Shown piece by piece: positions 48,894 to 57,880 of a DNA stretch of 64,000 nucleotides (position 1 is the stretch's first letter; every line of letters starts with the position of its first letter). The DNA comes from Rhizobium sp. BK602 (GTDB lineage Bacteria; Pseudomonadota; Alphaproteobacteria; Rhizobiales; Rhizobiaceae), in assembly GCF_014195095.1 (NCBI RefSeq), contig NZ_JACIBC010000008.1, positions 1 through 64,000 on the forward strand. Reading direction: 5' to 3'. The notes beneath the pieces are model-generated. The model was not told the DNA's origin, made no database searches, and was given only the letters and a program-made list of their open reading frames with translations. The position numbers were made by a program, and so were the translations under genes.

Positions 48894-49739
48894 TCACATC
48901 GCATCCCCGGTCTCGGCTCTTGCCGTCCTGCGGCTCGCATGCAGGAAGGCGAGGATGAAGGCGATGGAGAGCAGCAGGACGATGGTCGGGGCAGGCGCGC
49001 TGTCGATGAAGAAGGACAGATAGACGCCCAGCAACGAGCCGGTAACGGCAATCAGCACCGACATAGCCAGCATGGCGGCGAAACGGCGCGCCAGCAGCAA
49101 GGCGATGGCGCCGGGCGCGATCAGCATGGCGATGGACAGGATGATGCCGACCGCCTGCAGCGCGCCGACGATGGTGAGCGAGATGAGGCAGAGCAGCCCG
49201 TAATGCAGGAGGCCGACGCGCAGGCCGACGGCCCGCGCCTGGGCGGGATCGAAGGCATGCAGCAGGAAATCCTTCCATTTGACGGCGATGACGCCGGCGG
49301 TGAGGGCGGCGATCAGCGAGGTCTGGGCGATGTCGCCCCATGACACGCCGAGCATGTCGCCGAAGAGGATGTGATCGAGATGCACGTCCGACTGGATTTT
49401 GACGTAGAGCACGAGACCGAGGCCGAACATGCCGGAAAAGACGATACCCATGACGGTATCCTGCTTGATGCGGCTGTTCTCCGTCAGGAAGCCGGTGGCG
49501 ACGGCGCAGATCATGCCGGCTACGAAAGCGCCGATCGCATAGGGAATGCCGACGATATAGGCGATGACCACGCCGGGAAAAACGGCGTGCGAAATGGCGT
49601 CGCCCATCAGCGACCAGCCCTTGAGCACCAGGAAGCAGGAGAGCAGCGCCATCGGCACCGCCAGCAGCGCCGAGATGATGAGCGCATTCACCATGAATTC
49701 GAACTGGAAGGGCGACAGCAGCGTCTCGACGAGGCTCAT
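48894..49739 (-). CDS. sitD: manganese ABC transporter permease SitD
   Basis: 281 aa. ABC-3 family permease: about 8-9 membrane helices, LSCFLVLKGWSLMGDAISHA, VFPGVVIAYIVGIPYAIGAF, MLIAPGAIALLLARRFAAML. Works with SitC as the heterodimeric membrane part of the Mn2+ importer. Its start overlaps the SitC stop by 4 bp. It ends 142 bp from mur, converging. Confidence 0.92.
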   Translation of the reverse strand: MSLVETLLSPFQFEFMVNALIISALLAVPMALLSCFLVLKGWSLMGDAISHAVFPGVVIAYIVGIPYAIGAFVAGMICAVATGFLTENSRIKQDTVMGIVFSGMFGLGLVLYVKIQSDVHLDHILFGDMLGVSWGDIAQTSLIAALTAGVIAVKWKDFLLHAFDPAQARAVGLRVGLLHYGLLCLISLTIVGALQAVGIILSIAMLIAPGAIALLLARRFAAMLAMSVLIAVTGSLLGVYLSFFIDSAPAPTIVLLLSIAFILAFLHASRRTARAETGDAM

Positions 49740-50593
49740 GATCCCGCCTCCAGCGCCCGCCTACCTTGCCGGCGCATCGCGATCAGGCCGTGTCTGGGTG
49801 CGAACAGGAAGGCGATCAGGAAGATCGCGGTCTGCAGCACGACGATGATGCCACCGGTCGCGCCGTCGAGGAAATAGCTGGCATAGGCACCGGTGAAGCT
49901 GGTGATCGCGCCGATGGCGACGGCGATCCCAAGCAGCCGCGGAAAGCGGTCGGTCAGCAGATAGGCCGTCGCGCCGGGGGTCACGACCATGCAGATGACG
50001 AGGAAGGCGCCGACCGTCTGGAGCGCGGCCACCGTCGAGGCCGACAGAAGCGTGAAGAACATGATCTTCAGCGCCGCCGGATTGAGGCCGATCGAGCGCG
50101 CGTGGCTCTCGTCGAAGAAGGCGACCATCAGGTCCTTCCATTTGACGAGCAGGATGGCGAGGGAGACAAAGCCGATGAGGGCAAGCTGGAGCGTGTCTCC
50201 CGGCGTGATGGCGAGGATGTTGCCGAGCACGATGGTCTGGATGTTGACCGAGGTCGGCGACAGCGAGACCATGAACAGGCCGAGCCCGAAGAAGGCGGAG
50301 AAGATCAGCCCGATGATGGCATCCTCCCTGAGCCGGGTGCGCTGGTTGAGGAAGACCATGGCCGCGGCGGCAAGCCCGCCGGAAAAGAAGGCGCCGAGCG
50401 AGAAGGGCAGGCCGAGCATATAGGCGCCGGCGACGCCGGGCACGATCGAATGCGAGAGCGCATCGCCGATCAGCGACCAGCCCTTCAGCATCAGATAGCA
50501 GGAGAGAAAGGCGCAGACGCCGCCGACGAGGGCGGAGACCCACATGGCGTTCTGCATGTAGCCATAGCCGAAGGGCTCAAGAAGAAGTGCCAT
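49736..50593 (-). CDS. sitC: manganese ABC transporter permease SitC
   Basis: 285 aa from ATG 50593. Same ABC-3 fold as SitD: LSCYLMLKGWSLIGDALSHS, IVPGVAGAYMLGLPFSLGAF, VVTPGATAYLLTDRFPRLLG. The start overlaps SitB by 17 bp, and the first 65 residues of the longer frame were excluded because they lie in the SitB gene and do not resemble a permease. Confidence 0.92.
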   Translation of the reverse strand: MALLLEPFGYGYMQNAMWVSALVGGVCAFLSCYLMLKGWSLIGDALSHSIVPGVAGAYMLGLPFSLGAFFSGGLAAAAMVFLNQRTRLREDAIIGLIFSAFFGLGLFMVSLSPTSVNIQTIVLGNILAITPGDTLQLALIGFVSLAILLVKWKDLMVAFFDESHARSIGLNPAALKIMFFTLLSASTVAALQTVGAFLVICMVVTPGATAYLLTDRFPRLLGIAVAIGAITSFTGAYASYFLDGATGGIIVVLQTAIFLIAFLFAPRHGLIAMRRQGRRALEAGS

Positions 50594-51488
50594 CGATCCC
50601 CGCTTCCATCGCATTCTCCCGGCGCATCGGCGGGCTGCCTTTGACACGATGGGAGGTATGATCGCCGGCCGTCGGCGCGGATGCCGGCTCTGCGTCCGGG
50701 GCGGCATGCACAACGAAATGGCGCAGCACGCCGCCGAAGGCTCTTTCGAGGTTGGCCTGTGTGAAGGTTGCGGCGGTGGGGCCATGGGCGAGCACCGTGC
50801 CCTTGATCAGGACCGTGTGGTCGCAGAAATCCGGCACGCTGCCGAGATTATGGGTCGAGACCAGCATGACGCGGCCCTCGTCGCGCAGTTCGCGCAGAAG
50901 CGCGATGATCCTGTCCTCGGTCTGGATATCGACACCGGTGAAGGGCTCGTCGAGCAGGATGACGCGGGCATCCTGGGCAAGCGCTCTCGCCAGAAAGACA
51001 CGTTTCCTCTGCCCTCCGGAAAGCTCGCCGATCTGGCGCTTGCGGAACTCGTCCATGCCGACGCGGGCAAGGGCCGCCGACACCGCCTCGCGGTCGGCGG
51101 CGCGGGGGAGGCGCATCATGCCCATATGGCCGTAGCGGCCCATCATGACGACGTCCTCGACCAGAACCGGAAAGTTCCAGTCGACATCCTCGGCCTGCGG
51201 CACATAGGCGACGAGATTGCGGCGCAGCACCTCGCGGACCGGCAGGCCAAGCACGCGGATCTCGCCCTTGGCGAGGTGCAGGAAACCCATGATCGACTTG
51301 AACAGGGTCGATTTGCCGGAACCATTGACACCGACCAGCGCGGCGATCGCGCCGGTGGGTATCCGAAAATGGGCATCCTTCAGGGCCACATGGCCGTTGC
51401 GATAGACCACCGTGACGCCATCGACGGAAATCCCGGTCTCTCCGGAAAGGGGAGAGGCATGGCTCTGCCTGGCGGTATGGGCATTCAT
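50577..51488 (-). CDS. sitB: manganese ABC transporter ATP-binding protein SitB
   Basis: 303 aa from ATG 51488 (AAGGAG upstream). Walker A LVGVNGSGKSTLFK, Q-loop VAYVPQAEDVDWNFP (typical of Mn/Zn ATPases), signature GELSGGQRKRVFLARAL, Walker B VILLDEPFTGVD, His loop MLVSTHNLGSV. C-terminal tail of about 55 residues with a His-containing RHFVVHAAPDAEP, longer than usual. Third from last of sitABCD. Confidence 0.93.
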   Translation of the reverse strand: MNAHTARQSHASPLSGETGISVDGVTVVYRNGHVALKDAHFRIPTGAIAALVGVNGSGKSTLFKSIMGFLHLAKGEIRVLGLPVREVLRRNLVAYVPQAEDVDWNFPVLVEDVVMMGRYGHMGMMRLPRAADREAVSAALARVGMDEFRKRQIGELSGGQRKRVFLARALAQDARVILLDEPFTGVDIQTEDRIIALLRELRDEGRVMLVSTHNLGSVPDFCDHTVLIKGTVLAHGPTAATFTQANLERAFGGVLRHFVVHAAPDAEPASAPTAGDHTSHRVKGSPPMRRENAMEAGIDGTSS

Positions 51489-51546
51489 GCAACCGTTCTC
51501 CTTGGCTTGGGGATTGCCACTATTCTTCTGTCTCACGGCTTCCGGT

Positions 51547-52461
51547 TCACGACGGGGAGGCCAGTCCCTTGGCGATGGTATCGGAGGTCACCTTCAAGAG
51601 GTCGAGATAGGTCGGGACCGGGCCATCGGCCTCGCTCAGCGAATCGACATAGAGAACGCCGCCATATTTAGCCCCGGTCTCACGCGCCACCTGTTCGGCG
51701 GGCGCCGAGGAGATCGTGCTTTCGGAGAAGACCACCATGATGCCGTTCTTGCGCACGGCATCGATCACCTTGCGAACCTGCTGCGGCGTGCCCTGCTGAT
51801 CGGCATTGATCGGCCAGAGATAGAGTTCCTTGAGGCCGAAATCGCGGGCGAGATAGGAAAAGGCGCCTTCGCTCGACACCAGCCAGCGCTTGTCCTGCGG
51901 CACGGCGGCGAGTTCAGCCCGGATCGGGTCGATGACGGCTTTGATCCTGTCCTTATATGCTGCGGCATTGGCCCTGTAGGTCTCCGCATTGGCCGGATCG
52001 TATTTGGCGAAGGCATCGCGGATATTGTCGACATAGACGAGTGCTGCCGCCGGCGACATCCAGGCATGCGGGTTGGGCTTGCCCTTGTAGGGCCCTTCGC
52101 CGATGCCCATCGGCTCGACATGCTCGGACACGACGACGTTGGGCACATCCTTCAGATTGCGAAGGAATTTCTCGAACCAGAGTTCGAGGTTGAGGCCGTT
52201 CGACAGGACGAGCTGGGCGCCCTGGGCACGCTGGATGTCGCCCGGCGTCGGCTGGTAATTGTGGATTTCCGCGCCCGGCTTGGTGATCGATTCGACGACG
52301 GCGGCATCGCCGGCGACGTTCCTGGCGATATCGGCGATAACCGTGAAGGTCGTCACCGCCTTGAACTTTTCCTGCGCCACCGCCGGCATCGCCGCCGACA
52401 GGGCGGCAAGCGCCACGCTCGTCACGCCAGCCAGAACCCACCGCCTTACCCGATCGACCAT
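51547..52461 (-). CDS. sitA: manganese-binding periplasmic protein SitA (ZnuA/PsaA family)
   Basis: 304 aa. Signal peptide to AVAQ; cluster A-1 metal-binding protein: AEIHNYQPTPGDIQRAQGAQ (first His), NPHAWMSPAAALVYVDNIRD (second His), SSEGAFSYLARDFGLKELYL (Glu) and VFSESTISSAPAEQVARETG with a conserved Asp in LYVDSLSE. Promoter with two Mur boxes lies upstream. Delivers Mn2+ (possibly also Fe2+) to SitCD. Confidence 0.94.
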   Translation of the reverse strand: MVDRVRRWVLAGVTSVALAALSAAMPAVAQEKFKAVTTFTVIADIARNVAGDAAVVESITKPGAEIHNYQPTPGDIQRAQGAQLVLSNGLNLELWFEKFLRNLKDVPNVVVSEHVEPMGIGEGPYKGKPNPHAWMSPAAALVYVDNIRDAFAKYDPANAETYRANAAAYKDRIKAVIDPIRAELAAVPQDKRWLVSSEGAFSYLARDFGLKELYLWPINADQQGTPQQVRKVIDAVRKNGIMVVFSESTISSAPAEQVARETGAKYGGVLYVDSLSEADGPVPTYLDLLKVTSDTIAKGLASPS

Positions 52462-52477
52462 CGAATTCTCCTGCTAT

Positions 52478-52547
52478 TGAGAATGAATTGCAATTGCATC
52501 TTTATGGAAGTGTCATCAGATTTGCAAGTGAGAATGAATTGCAATTG
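52478..52547 (-). promoter_or_regulatory. sit promoter with two 19-bp Mur-box repeats
   Basis: The identical 19-bp sequence TGAGAATGAATTGCAATTG occurs at 52478-52496 and at 52529-52547 (51 bp apart, same strand), each with the 10-bp palindrome AATTGCAATT. Between them lies a sigma70-like promoter read on the minus strand: TTGCAA (52527-52522), 17 bp, TAAAGA (52504-52499). The boxes thus cover the start and the region upstream of -35, as expected for Mur-responsive sequences in rhizobial sit promoters. Confidence 0.75.
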
Positions 52548-52757
52548 TAAAACGGGCACGGATGTTGTTGCGGATTGGGCGGGATGCATGGGCCTGCCGG
52601 GATTGGCCCCAGGACGGGCGTCGTCTCGTTCAGCCGATGGCCTACGGCAATTGAAGGGGGGGCTCGGTGTGGCGGCTTGAGATTGTCGAGCGCCAGCCGT
52701 CGGATCATCGCCTTCTCTGGTTCGGACGAGCAGATCAGAAAAGGCGGGTATCCCGGC

Positions 52758-53192
52758 ATGAGCGCATTCTTGTTTGACCTACCAGTTTTACCGAAAGGCT
52801 TCCGTTTCCCTCGGAGCTATCTGGAGCTTGCGGCAAGCGGGAGGTGGCCCGACATCACGCCGTGGGAGTTTTTGGCCGCGGATATGGCCAGGTCCCTCAA
52901 TTATTATGGTGCCGTTCTGCAGCGTTACAGGCAGTCTCCCTTGATCCCCTTTGCCATCATCGCCGACAAGACCGGTCTCCATAATGATGGCTATGTCACC
53001 TTGGCCCTCTTTGACGGCAGCGATGTCGACGGTGACCCGCGAGTGCGAATCCTTGATTATGCCAAGCCGTCAAAAACCCCGTGGGATAATCTCGCCTACC
53101 AGAATTTCGAGGCTTGGCTGGAGGATGCAAAGGTAGAATCCGCCGACTATAAGTCGGAACGCGCCGAAGCTGATGCACCCGATCGGGAGTGA
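52758..53192 (+). CDS. hypothetical protein, weakly SUKH/Smi1-like
   Basis: 144 aa. Soluble, acidic. RFPRSYLELAASGRWPDITP, then IPFAIIADKTGLHNDGYVTL, RILDYAKPSKTPWDNLAYQN, FEAWLEDAKVES. The pattern (aromatic-rich beta segments and a late W in PWDNLAYQNFEAWL) recalls SUKH/SMI1-KNR4 immunity-type proteins, but similarity by eye is weak. No toxin gene nearby. It is divergent from sitA, 297 bp away, and next to tRNA-Gly. Start ATG 52758 has only a weak ribosome site. Confidence 0.6.
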   Translation: MSAFLFDLPVLPKGFRFPRSYLELAASGRWPDITPWEFLAADMARSLNYYGAVLQRYRQSPLIPFAIIADKTGLHNDGYVTLALFDGSDVDGDPRVRILDYAKPSKTPWDNLAYQNFEAWLEDAKVESADYKSERAEADAPDRE

Positions 53193-53403
53193 TCTTTGAA
53201 TAGCGCCTTTGTGGAGACCCGGACTCCTTGTCAGAGAGGTAGCCAGCGAAAGGCGGTCTTCGGAAGCGGGAAAACGATCTTTTCTCGTGATCCGGAATCG
53301 GTCGCCACCGGCGCTGATAGCTGCGAAACAGCCAGGCAACGACATCGACAAGCCGTTCGGGGCGAGATTATCACCCATGTCTTCCGTCGGACATTAGAGA
53401 AAC

Positions 53404-53478
53404 TGGAGCGGGCGAAGGGATTCGAACCCTCGACCCCAACCTTGGCAAGGTTGTGCTCTACCCCTGAGCTACACCCGC
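53404..53478 (-). tRNA. tRNA-Gly (anticodon GCC)
   Basis: 75 nt, read 53478 to 53404. Acceptor GCGGGTG pairs with CGCCCGC, D-arm AGCTC...GAGC, anticodon stem CAACC/GGTTG with loop TTGCCAA (GCC), T-arm AGGGTTCGAATCCCT, and encoded CCA after discriminator T. Nothing unusual in structure. Confidence 0.97.
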
Positions 53479-53721
53479 TCATTCCCGTCGCGATCCGGGG
53501 TAGTGTGTTGGACCGCTGGGCGTCGTCTTGCGGCGACGGGCGCTATATGGCCTAACCGATTTTCAAATGCAACAGGGAAATGACGACTTCGCGAAGAAAA
53601 ATTTGGGTTTTTCGTTTTGATCGCCGGAAAGCCCTGAAATTCCGGGCTTTTTCGTCTCGAAGATTGCAAAGGGCCGGCGGGCGACGTATCAGGAGGCCGT
53701 TATTTTTCATTGCGAGACGCC

Positions 53722-54231
53722 ATGACCGAGAACAGCCCCAAAACCCGCGACGATCTTTTCCGCTTCCTGGATGGACTTGGCATCGCCCATAGCACCAAGG
53801 ACCATGCACCGGTCTTCACCGTCGCCGAATCGGTGTCGCTGCGCGACGAGATTCCGGGCGGGCATACGAAGAATCTCTTCGTGAAGGACAAGAAGGACAA
53901 TTTCTTCCTGCTGACCGTCGAGGAGAATGCCGCCGTCGACCTGAAGACGGTGCATACGCTGATCGGCGCGGCCAGCAAGGTCTCCTTCGGCAAGCCGGAA
54001 AAGCTGATGGAATATCTCGGCGTCATTCCGGGGTCGGTGACGGCCTTCGGCGCGATCAACGATACCGGCAAGAACGTCACCTTCATTCTCGATGCCGAGC
54101 TGATGGCGCATGACATCGTCAATTGCCATCCCCTGTCGAACGACGCGACGACATCGATCGCCAGCGGCGATCTGCTGCGCTTCATGGAGGCGACGGGTCA
54201 CACGCCGGTAGTCTTGAAAGTAACGGCCTGA
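53722..54231 (+). CDS. Ala-tRNA(Pro) deacylase (ProXp-ala/PrdX, YbaK-like domain)
   Basis: 169 aa from ATG 53722. YbaK/ProRS-INS editing fold: FLDGLGIAHSTKDHAPVFTV, GGHTKNLFVKDKKDNFFLLT (the conserved Lys), KVSFGKPEKLMEYLGVIPGS, VTAFGAINDTGKNVTFILDA and NCHPLSNDATTSIASGDLLR. Free-standing members hydrolyse alanine mischarged on tRNA(Pro). Its neighbour tRNA is Gly, unrelated. Confidence 0.9.
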   Translation: MTENSPKTRDDLFRFLDGLGIAHSTKDHAPVFTVAESVSLRDEIPGGHTKNLFVKDKKDNFFLLTVEENAAVDLKTVHTLIGAASKVSFGKPEKLMEYLGVIPGSVTAFGAINDTGKNVTFILDAELMAHDIVNCHPLSNDATTSIASGDLLRFMEATGHTPVVLKVTA

Positions 54232-54388
54232 CATACGATTTTAGCGCTACGACGAGAGCGAGATGACGTATAGTCGGCGTCCTCACGCTTTGGCACTTTC
54301 ATTCAGCGTGATTTTGTCCGGGAGCTTCCCATGTTGCTCTTGGTATCATGCCTTATAGGTCCAGAATGCCGGCAGGCGGGAGACACTC

Positions 54389-55366
54389 ATGAGCGGTTCG
54401 AACAATCCTTATAACGCGTCCTTCGGCGGCCAGATGTCGGGCTCCGCGTCTTTCGGCGCCGCGCCGGCGGCCGCGGGCGGCGCGTCGCCGATCAAGGACA
54501 CCACGACGGCGAACTTTGCCAAGGACGTTATCGAGGAATCGCGCAATCAGCCGGTGCTGGTGGATTTCTGGGCGCCCTGGTGCGGCCCGTGCAAGCAGCT
54601 GACGCCCGTCCTGGAAAAGGTCGTCACCGAAGCCAAGGGCCGCGTCAAGCTGGTCAAGATGAACATCGACGACCATCCCTCGGTTGCCGGCCAGCTCGGC
54701 ATCCAGTCGATCCCGGCGGTCATCGCCTTCGTCGACGGCCGCCCGGCCGACGGTTTCATGGGCGCGGTGCCGGAAAGCCAGGTTCGCCAGTTCATCGATC
54801 GTCTCGGCGGTCCGGCCGGCGGCGCGGGTGATCCGGCGGCCGAGATCGCGGCGGTGCTGGAGGAGGCGAACGGTCTTCTCGCGGGCGGCGACGTCAATGG
54901 CGCCGCCGAATTGTTCGGCGCGGTGCTGCAGGCCGACCCGGAAAATGCCAAGGCGCTTGCCGGCATGGCCGAATGCATGATCGCTGCCGGCCAGAGCCAG
55001 CGGGCGCGCGAGGCGCTGACCGATCTGCCGGAGACGCTCGCCAACGATGCCGGCATCCAGGCCGTGGTGAAGAAACTCGACCAGATCGAGGAGGCGCGCA
55101 AGCTCGGCGATCCCGTTGCCATCGAGCAGGAACTGGCCGGCAATCCCGACAATCACGAGCAGCGGGTCAAGCTTGCCAAGATCCGCAATGTCGAGGGCAA
55201 GCGCAACGAGGCGGCCGAGCATCTGCTGACGATCATGCGCCGCGACCGCGCCTTCGACGACGACGGCGCGCGCCGTCAACTCTTGGAGTTCTTCGAAGTC
55301 TGGGGCCCCAAGGATCCGGCGACGATCGCCGCGCGGCGCAAGCTGTCCTCGATCCTGTTTTCCTAG
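54389..55366 (+). CDS. thioredoxin-TPR protein (CnoX/YbbN-like)
   Basis: 325 aa. Ala/Gly/Ser-rich N-terminus (1-40), thioredoxin domain about 40-145 with VLVDFWAPWCGPCKQLTP (Cys65, Cys68), then helical repeats (AEIAAVLEEANGLLAGGDVN, AGMAECMIAAGQSQRAREAL) as in YbbN/CnoX, a chaperone-holdase of bacteria that supports GroEL clients under oxidative stress. Both Cys are kept, unlike E. coli YbbN (SQHC). Its stop codon is overlapped by a RIME-like element. Confidence 0.9.
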   Translation: MSGSNNPYNASFGGQMSGSASFGAAPAAAGGASPIKDTTTANFAKDVIEESRNQPVLVDFWAPWCGPCKQLTPVLEKVVTEAKGRVKLVKMNIDDHPSVAGQLGIQSIPAVIAFVDGRPADGFMGAVPESQVRQFIDRLGGPAGGAGDPAAEIAAVLEEANGLLAGGDVNGAAELFGAVLQADPENAKALAGMAECMIAAGQSQRAREALTDLPETLANDAGIQAVVKKLDQIEEARKLGDPVAIEQELAGNPDNHEQRVKLAKIRNVEGKRNEAAEHLLTIMRRDRAFDDDGARRQLLEFFEVWGPKDPATIAARRKLSSILFS

Positions 55367-55465
55367 GGCAATTCCGGGAAACGCATAGCGGTTTTCCGTC
55401 CGGAATTGTGTAGAAACAAAGGGATAGAGCGTTTTCGCGATTCGAAGAAAAGCGGACATGCTCTA
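55365..55465 (+). repeat. RIME-like intergenic mosaic element (copy 2)
   Basis: Starts at the TAG stop of the thioredoxin gene. AATTCCG ... CGGAATT outer dyad, GGAAA / TTTTCC inner, then AACAAAGGGATAGAGCGTTTTCGCGATTCG and a last dyad AGAGC ... GCTCT (to about 55464). Same order of parts as the copy at 48751. Confidence 0.75.
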
Positions 55466-55696
55466 AGGTCCGGCCAGCGCAGGAGCCGGTGGATTTTCCA
55501 TCCACCGGCGTCTCGCGGGTGCCCCGATCGAATGCAAGCCGGCAGCGCTGGCCTTTTGCCAGGAATGCCCTTGTATTTTAGAATGATGGGACCACACTGT
55601 CCTTTGGCGCGGTCTGTGACGGAACCATGGTCGCCGAGTATCGTTCCTGCGCATTCCATGGGATGCGCGGCACAGTGATGTAGCGGGACGGGAAAC
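55367..55696. other. 330-bp gene-free stretch
   Basis: Its first 100 bp are the RIME-like element. The rest (55466-55696) should carry the promoter of the Lon-N-domain gene; CCGGTGGATTTTCCATCCACCGG (55490-55509) forms an 8-bp-stem hairpin. No coding sequence was recognised. Confidence 0.6.
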
Positions 55697-56356
55697 ATGC
55701 AAGTGGGCAATGCCAGATATCTGAAGCCGGGCGATCTGCCTGAAACGGTGGCCGTTTTTCCTTTGTCGGGCGCCTTGCTGCTGCCCACCGGACAATTGCC
55801 GCTGAATATTTTCGAGCCGCGCTATCTCTCGATGTTCGACGCCGCCATCGCCGGCAACCGGCTGGTCGGCATGGTGCAGCCGGCGCTCGGCGAATCGCCC
55901 GAGACGCCCAATCTGGTGCGTGTCGGCTGCCTCGGACGCATCACCTCCTTCACCGAGACCGGCGACGGCCGCTACATCACCGCGCTCACCGGCATTTGCC
56001 GCTTCCGGCTGATGGAGGAGATCACCGGCCATCAGCCCTATCGCAGCTTCCGCATCGCGCCGTTCTTTTCCGATCTGAAGTCGCGCGACGAGGAGGAGAG
56101 CGTCGACCGTTCCGCGCTGCTGTCGGCCTTCCGGGCCTATCTGGATGCCAACAAGCTGGAGGCGGACTGGGACAGCGTCGAGCGCGCCAGCAACATGACG
56201 CTGGTGAATTCGCTGGCGATGATGGCGCCCTTCGAGCCCGCCGAGAAGCAGGCGCTGCTGGAGGCGCCCGATCTGAAGACCAGGGCGGAAACCTTCATCG
56301 CCATCATCGAGATCGTGCTCGCCCGCTTCGGCGACACTGATTCCGTGCTGCAGTAG
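55697..56356 (+). CDS. Lon protease N-domain (substrate-binding) protein
   Basis: 219 aa. Stand-alone LON_substr_bdg fold: VAVFPLSGALLLPTGQLPLN, IFEPRYLSMFDAAIAGNRLV, GCLGRITSFTETGDGRYITA, LTGICRFRLMEEI, and helical C-terminal half. No ATPase or protease part. Function in bacteria not established; next to the UPF0434 gene 10 bp downstream as in related genomes. Confidence 0.9.
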   Translation: MQVGNARYLKPGDLPETVAVFPLSGALLLPTGQLPLNIFEPRYLSMFDAAIAGNRLVGMVQPALGESPETPNLVRVGCLGRITSFTETGDGRYITALTGICRFRLMEEITGHQPYRSFRIAPFFSDLKSRDEEESVDRSALLSAFRAYLDANKLEADWDSVERASNMTLVNSLAMMAPFEPAEKQALLEAPDLKTRAETFIAIIEIVLARFGDTDSVLQ

Positions 56357-56366
56357 GAGGGGCCGA

Positions 56367-56555
56367 ATGGACGTGACCGTCAGCAAGGTGGACCCGAAGC
56401 TGCTCGACCTGCTCGTCTGCCCCCTCACCAAGGGGCGGTTGAGCTACGATCGGGAGAAGAACGAGCTGGTGTCGGAAAAGGCGCGGCTCGCCTATCCGAT
56501 CCGTGACGGCATTCCGATCATGCTGATCTCGGAAGCGCGCCGCATCGAGGATTGA
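56367..56555 (+). CDS. UPF0434/Trm112-family protein
   Basis: 62 aa. VDPKLLDLLVCPLTKGRLSY, then AYPIRDGIPIMLISEARRIE, the family pattern. Trm112-type proteins are small zinc-fold activators of methyltransferases; here only one Cys is kept, so zinc binding is unlikely. Co-transcribed with the Lon-N-domain gene. Confidence 0.93.
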   Translation: MDVTVSKVDPKLLDLLVCPLTKGRLSYDREKNELVSEKARLAYPIRDGIPIMLISEARRIED

Positions 56556-56582
56556 GCGCCATTTCCGGGAGGCTGGGCGAAC

Positions 56583-57797
56583 TCAGATCGCCTCGCCCGC
56601 CAGTAGCCGCGGATTGTCCCTGGCGGCCGTGCCGGCGGCCTGGCCGATGAAGAAGGATTTCAGTTTCGGCAGCCGGTCGACGAGGCCGAGGCCGAAGTCG
56701 CGGGCGACGCGGACCGGCGCGATGTCGTTGGAAAACAGCCGGTTCAGCACATCGGTGGTCACCCCCATGCGGAAGGTGTCGAAGCGGCGCCAGGTCTGGT
56801 AGCGCTCGAGAATATTGATCGAGCCGATATCGAGGCCGAGCCGGTCGGCTTCAACAATGGTTTCGGCCAGCGCCGCGACGTCCTTGAAGCCGAGATTGAG
56901 GCCCTGGCCCGAGATCGGATGAATGCCGTGGGCGGCATCGCCGGCGAGCGCGAAGCGCGGCGCGACGAAGGCGCGGGCAAGCGTCAGGCCGAGCGGGAAG
57001 GCGCGGCGATCGCCGAGCGCGCGCAAGGCCCCGAGCTTGTGGCCGAAACGGCGCTCCAGTTCCTCCTCGAACACCAGCTCGTCGGCCGCCACCAGCCGGT
57101 CGGCGTCGGGGGTGCGCTCGGTCCAGACGAGCGAGGAGCGGTTGTTCTTCAGCGGCAGGATGGCGAAGGGGCCGGAGGGCAGGAAATGTTCCTCGGCGCA
57201 GCCCTCGTGCGGGCGCTCGTGCTCGACGGTCACGACGATACCGGACTGGCCATAATCCCAGTTCACGGTCTTGATGCCGGCCATGTCGCGCAGCTTCGAG
57301 CGCACGCCGTCGCAGGCGACCAGCAGCCGCGTTTCCAGCACGCTGCCGTCGGAGAGCGTCAGCGTGACGCTTGCGTCTTCCGTCTTGAAGTCGGTGGCGC
57401 TGACGCCGTGGCGGATCGTGATGCCCAGGCGCTTGCAGGCGCCGCGCAAGGCACCGACCATGGCCACATTCGGTACCATATGGGCGAAGGGCTGGCCTTC
57501 GGCCACTTCGCCGTCGAAGGTCAGGAAGACCGGGCGGACGGGATCGCTGGTGCGCGAATCAGTGACGATCATGCGGGTGATCGGCTCGGCCTCCGGCTTG
57601 ATCTCGTCCCAGACACCGAAGACCTCCAGCATCTTGGAGGCGGCGGCGATGATCGCGGAGGCCCGTGTATCCTTCTTCCAGGCGGTCACCGGGGCGGCTT
57701 CGACGACCATGACCTGGAGATGCGGGGCCGCCTGCTTGACGGCGACCGCGGCGGCCAGACCCACATAACCGCCACCCACTACCAGCATGTCCAACAT
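56583..57797 (-). CDS. UbiH/UbiF/COQ6-family FAD monooxygenase
   Basis: 404 aa from ATG 57797 (AGGGAAG upstream). FAD-binding MLVVGGGYVGLAAAVAVKQA, second motif LLVACDGVRSKLRDMAG, and third GDAAHGIHPISGQGLNLGFK with the GD and NLG residues. Hydroxylates aromatic ring in ubiquinone synthesis. Divergent from tesB. The usual rhizobial UbiH-like place beside tesB and glnK. Confidence 0.88.
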   Translation of the reverse strand: MLDMLVVGGGYVGLAAAVAVKQAAPHLQVMVVEAAPVTAWKKDTRASAIIAAASKMLEVFGVWDEIKPEAEPITRMIVTDSRTSDPVRPVFLTFDGEVAEGQPFAHMVPNVAMVGALRGACKRLGITIRHGVSATDFKTEDASVTLTLSDGSVLETRLLVACDGVRSKLRDMAGIKTVNWDYGQSGIVVTVEHERPHEGCAEEHFLPSGPFAILPLKNNRSSLVWTERTPDADRLVAADELVFEEELERRFGHKLGALRALGDRRAFPLGLTLARAFVAPRFALAGDAAHGIHPISGQGLNLGFKDVAALAETIVEADRLGLDIGSINILERYQTWRRFDTFRMGVTTDVLNRLFSNDIAPVRVARDFGLGLVDRLPKLKSFFIGQAAGTAARDNPRLLAGEAI

Positions 57798-57880
57798 AGC
57801 GCTTCCCTGTGTCCTACTGTCACTTCCTGTTCTATATAGAACATCCCATTCATGGTTCCTACCGTCGGAGTTCATTCAAA

